Source: Rhodoferax saidenbachensis (GTDB taxonomy: Bacteria; Pseudomonadota; Gammaproteobacteria; Burkholderiales; Burkholderiaceae_C). Taken from it: a stretch of 64,000 nucleotides of DNA. This document shows, one piece after another, positions 61,811 to 64,000 of the stretch. The position numbers and the translations under genes are program-made. Position 1 is the first letter of the stretch. Each line of letters starts with the position of its first letter. The DNA is taken from assembly GCF_001955715.1 (NCBI RefSeq), contig NZ_CP019239.1, positions 3,534,001 to 3,598,000 of the forward strand. Direction: 5' to 3'. Below the pieces are notes generated by a model. That model was not told the origin of the DNA and did no database searches. It was given only the letters and a program-made list of their open reading frames with translations.

Positions 61811-63040
61811 TCAAAAGTTCCCGACAAACCAGTCTTTGATGCCGCCCAAAGCCGTCTTCACCGAGCCGGCCTTTTGCGCCACCTTGTAACCGCGCATGCG
61901 CGCCAGGCGGGCTTCTTCGAGCAGGCCCATGACGGTGGCGGCACGCGGCTGCGCCACCATGTCGGACAGCGCGCTGGAATATTTGGGAATACCACGGCGC
62001 ACGGGCTTGAGGAAGATGTCTTCGCCCAGCTCCACCATGCCGGGCATGATGCAACTGCCGCCCGTCAGCACAATGCCGCTGGACAACACTTCTTCGTAAC
62101 CCGATTCGCGCATCACCTGGTTCACCAGGCTGAAAATTTCTTCAATGCGTGGCTCGATCACGCCGGCCAGCGCCTGGCGGCTCAGCATGCGTGGACCCCG
62201 GTCACCCAAGCCTGGCACTTCCACCTGCGTCTCGGGATCCACCAGCAGTTGCTTGGCGTGGCCGCTTTCGACCTTGATGTCTTCCGCGTCCTTGGTGGGG
62301 GTGCGCAGCGCCATGGCGATGTCGCTGGTGATCAGGTCGCCAGCAATCGGGATCACAGCTGTGTGGCGGATCGCCCCATTGGTGAAGATCGCCACGTCGG
62401 TGGTGCCCGCGCCAATGTCCACCAGGCAGACGCCCAGTTCGCGCTCATCGGCGGTCAGCACGGACAGGCTGCTGGCCAGCGGGTTGAGCATGAGCTGCTC
62501 CACTTCCAGACCGCAACGGCGCACACACTTGATGATGTTCTCAGCCGCACTTTGCGCGCCCGTGACGATGTGCACCTTGGCTTCCAGGCGGATGCCGCTC
62601 ATACCGATGGGCTCGCGCACGTCCTGGCCATCGATGATGAATTCCTGCGGCTCCACCAGCAGCAGGCGCTGGTCGGTCGAGATGTTGATGGCCTTGGCCG
62701 TTTCCACCACACGTGCCACGTCAGCCTGGGTGACCTCGCGGTCTTTCACCGCCACCATGCCACTGGAGTTGAGTCCGCGGATGTGGCTGCCGGTGATGCC
62801 GGTGTAGACCCGCGTGATCTTGCAGTCGGCCATCAGCTCGGCCTCTTTCAAGGCCTGCTGGATGCTCTGCACCGTGGCATCGATGTTGACCACGACGCCG
62901 CGCTTCAGGCCATTGCTCGGCGCAATGCCCAGACCGGCCAGCTTGAGCTCGCCGTTGGGCATGATCTCGGCCACCACCGCCATCACCTTGGCGGTGCCGA
63001 TGTCCAGTCCTACGACCAGGTCTTTGTACTCTTTTGCCAT
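61811..63040 (-). CDS. ftsA: Cell-division actin-like protein FtsA
   Basis: 409 residues. FtsA anchors FtsZ to the membrane. The actin-fold phosphate loops appear as DLVVGLDIGTAKVMAVV and CLVDIGAGTTDVAIFTNG, with ITGSHIRGLNSSGMVAVKDREVT in the 1C domain and GIVLTGGSCIMPGMVELGEDIF in the adenosine site. The C-terminal amphipathic membrane helix is GGIKDWFVGNF. It sits 21 nt downstream of ftsQ, in the dcw cluster order ddl-ftsQ-ftsA-ftsZ. Confidence 0.97.
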   Translation of the reverse strand: MAKEYKDLVVGLDIGTAKVMAVVAEIMPNGELKLAGLGIAPSNGLKRGVVVNIDATVQSIQQALKEAELMADCKITRVYTGITGSHIRGLNSSGMVAVKDREVTQADVARVVETAKAINISTDQRLLLVEPQEFIIDGQDVREPIGMSGIRLEAKVHIVTGAQSAAENIIKCVRRCGLEVEQLMLNPLASSLSVLTADERELGVCLVDIGAGTTDVAIFTNGAIRHTAVIPIAGDLITSDIAMALRTPTKDAEDIKVESGHAKQLLVDPETQVEVPGLGDRGPRMLSRQALAGVIEPRIEEIFSLVNQVMRESGYEEVLSSGIVLTGGSCIMPGMVELGEDIFLKPVRRGIPKYSSALSDMVAQPRAATVMGLLEEARLARMRGYKVAQKAGSVKTALGGIKDWFVGNF

Positions 63041-63061
63041 ATGGGTCCTGCTACTGATTCA

Positions 63062-63847
63062 CTATCGCTTGGGGCTCTCCGGCACCAGCGTGCTCACGCC
63101 GCGCAGCCGAATTGCATATCCGTTGTCATGCCGCAAGTCCGCGGACTCGATGGCACTGGCGTGCCGACCGTAGCGCGAGGTCACCTGCGTGAGGGTCTTC
63201 AAAAATCGCTGCAAACGGGGCACCACGTCATCCACGCTGCCACGCCCCAGTTCAATCACGGCGCCCGAGTCCAGCCGCACACGCCAGCCGCCACGGCCGG
63301 ACAGCTCCAACTGCTCCACCGGCAGCTCCATGCCAGTGAACAGCGGCGCTACGGCGCGGTACATGGCCAGCACCTCTGCACCCTGGTCCTCGGGTCCGTT
63401 GAGGCGCGGCAGGGTGTCCTGGTCGACCTCGTCCACATTGGCTTCAAACACCTCGCCAAAACTGTTGATCAGGCGCAACTCACCCTCTGCACCCCAGTAC
63501 GCCACGGCCTGGTGCTCCTGCAGCGTGACACGCAGGCGGTTCGGAAAATCGCGGTGCACCACCGCGTGGCGCACCCAGGGCACGGCCTCGAAGGCGGCGC
63601 GCACCCGGGCCAGGTCCACCGTGAAAAACGTACCTGCCATGCGCGGCGCCACATTGGCGCGCAAGGTGAGTGTGTTGTTGTGGTTGACGTCACCCGTCAC
63701 CGCAATGCCCTGGATGGCAAACACCGGCAGGCGTGACAACCAGCGTGCCGCAGCCAGCCCGCCCAGGACGACAAACACCACGAACAGGACGGTAGCCGCC
63801 ATGTTCATGAGCTTGACGTCCAGCGGATTAGCCACGGCAGGTGTCAT
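63062..63847 (-). CDS. ftsQ: Cell-division protein FtsQ
   Basis: 261 residues from ATG at 63847, which overlaps the ddl stop (ATGA). A short cytoplasmic tail, one membrane helix ([22 protein letters not shown]) and a POTRA domain ([24 protein letters not shown]) are followed by the FtsQ beta domain with [31 protein letters not shown]. It links early and late division proteins in the periplasm. The open frame reaches 63898, but this part overlaps ddl and is not used. Confidence 0.95.
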   Translation of the reverse strand: MTPAVANPLDVKLMNMAATVLFVVFVVLGGLAAARWLSRLPVFAIQGIAVTGDVNHNNTLTLRANVAPRMAGTFFTVDLARVRAAFEAVPWVRHAVVHRDFPNRLRVTLQEHQAVAYWGAEGELRLINSFGEVFEANVDEVDQDTLPRLNGPEDQGAEVLAMYRAVAPLFTGMELPVEQLELSGRGGWRVRLDSGAVIELGRGSVDDVVPRLQRFLKTLTQVTSRYGRHASAIESADLRHDNGYAIRLRGVSTLVPESPKR

Positions 63848-64000
63848 GCTGTTATCGCCCCCGCATCCAGTGCCGTGTTTTGCAACAGGCGCACACACAG
63901 GTCTTCGTAGCTGATGCCTGCCGCTTTGGCAGACATGGGCACCAGCGAGTGGCCGGTCATACCGGGTGAGGTGTTGATCTCCAGCAAGTAGGGCGTGCGC
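63844..64000 (-). CDS. ddl: D-alanine--D-alanine ligase (C-terminal end only)
   Basis: The last 51 codons are visible, running in from the window's right edge. [20 protein letters not shown] is the conserved metal-binding and substrate end of the ATP-grasp ligase (EINTxPGMT motif). This is followed by [17 protein letters not shown], the usual C-terminal helix. Ddl joins two D-Ala residues for peptidoglycan. Its stop overlaps the ftsQ ATG, the common dcw-cluster arrangement. Confidence 0.93.
   Translation of the reverse strand, partial: RTPYLLEINTSPGMTGHSLVPMSAKAAGISYEDLCVRLLQNTALDAGAITA

Overview
The window is a high-GC chromosomal segment from a betaproteobacterium of the Burkholderiales, most likely Comamonadaceae and possibly close to Rhodoferax. 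This placement rests on gene content and order seen from memory of the group: dusB-fis-purH, ffh divergent from ccsA-pilS-pilR-ampD, nrdA-nrdB followed by an alanine/lysine-rich histone H1-like gene, accB-accC-prmA-DUF3426, cdsA-ruvC, and ddl-ftsQ-ftsA-ftsZ near lpxC. A Bug-family tricarboxylate-type binding protein and many short interspersed repeats fit the same group. No search was run.

Layout. 1-6.0 kb: partial solute-binding protein, a gene-poor stretch, Bug binding protein, purH, fis, dusB, a YqaA-like membrane protein. 6.0-12.6 kb: DMT exporter, ychF, two tandem membrane sensors with degenerate GGDEF domains, MOSC protein. 12.6-18.1 kb: a tightly coupled run (FAD monooxygenase, dsbC, M61 protease), then two enoyl-CoA hydratases. 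18.1-23.2 kb: tRNA-Met, a small exported protein, miaB, unknown membrane proteins, DMT exporter, ffh. 23.25-26.03 kb: a complete group II intron with its reverse transcriptase, placed at the start codon of a ccsA-like gene. 26.0-30.9 kb: ccsA-like, PP0621-like, pilS, pilR, ampD. 31.1-36.2 kb: NrdR-type promoter, nrdA, nrdB, histone H1-like protein. 36.2-41.3 kb: DUF3426 protein, prmA, accC, accB, a TlpA-like protein and a nucleotidyltransferase-like protein. 41.4-49.6 kb: mpl, an unknown protein, aroG with a Phe/Tyr-rich leader attenuator, tldD, a dehydrogenase, rodA, an esterase. 49.6-57.8 kb: RNB exonuclease, TonB-like protein, mtgA, a lone RES-domain protein in lower-GC DNA, plsC, cdsA, ruvC. 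57.9-64 kb: lpxC, a BASS transporter, a large inverted-repeat region, ftsZ, ftsA, ftsQ and the end of ddl.

Cell-envelope functions recur (mpl, rodA, mtgA, ampD, lpxC, fts genes, ddl, plsC, cdsA). The most unusual content is non-coding. (1) A Phe/Tyr-rich leader peptide and terminator precede aroG. (2) A 269-bp repeat occurs twice; each copy folds as a three-way junction, its end stems differ between copies yet stay complementary within each copy, and each copy carries the TAG stop codon of the gene before it. (3) A ~50-75-bp repeat occurs about nine times, three of them in frame inside genes and one supplying the cdsA stop and ruvC start. (4) A GC-rich palindromic repeat is read through in mpl, adding about 25 residues. 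(5) The two degenerate GGDEF proteins have lost the active-site motif but keep the RxxD inhibitory-site motif, suggesting c-di-GMP receptors rather than cyclases.
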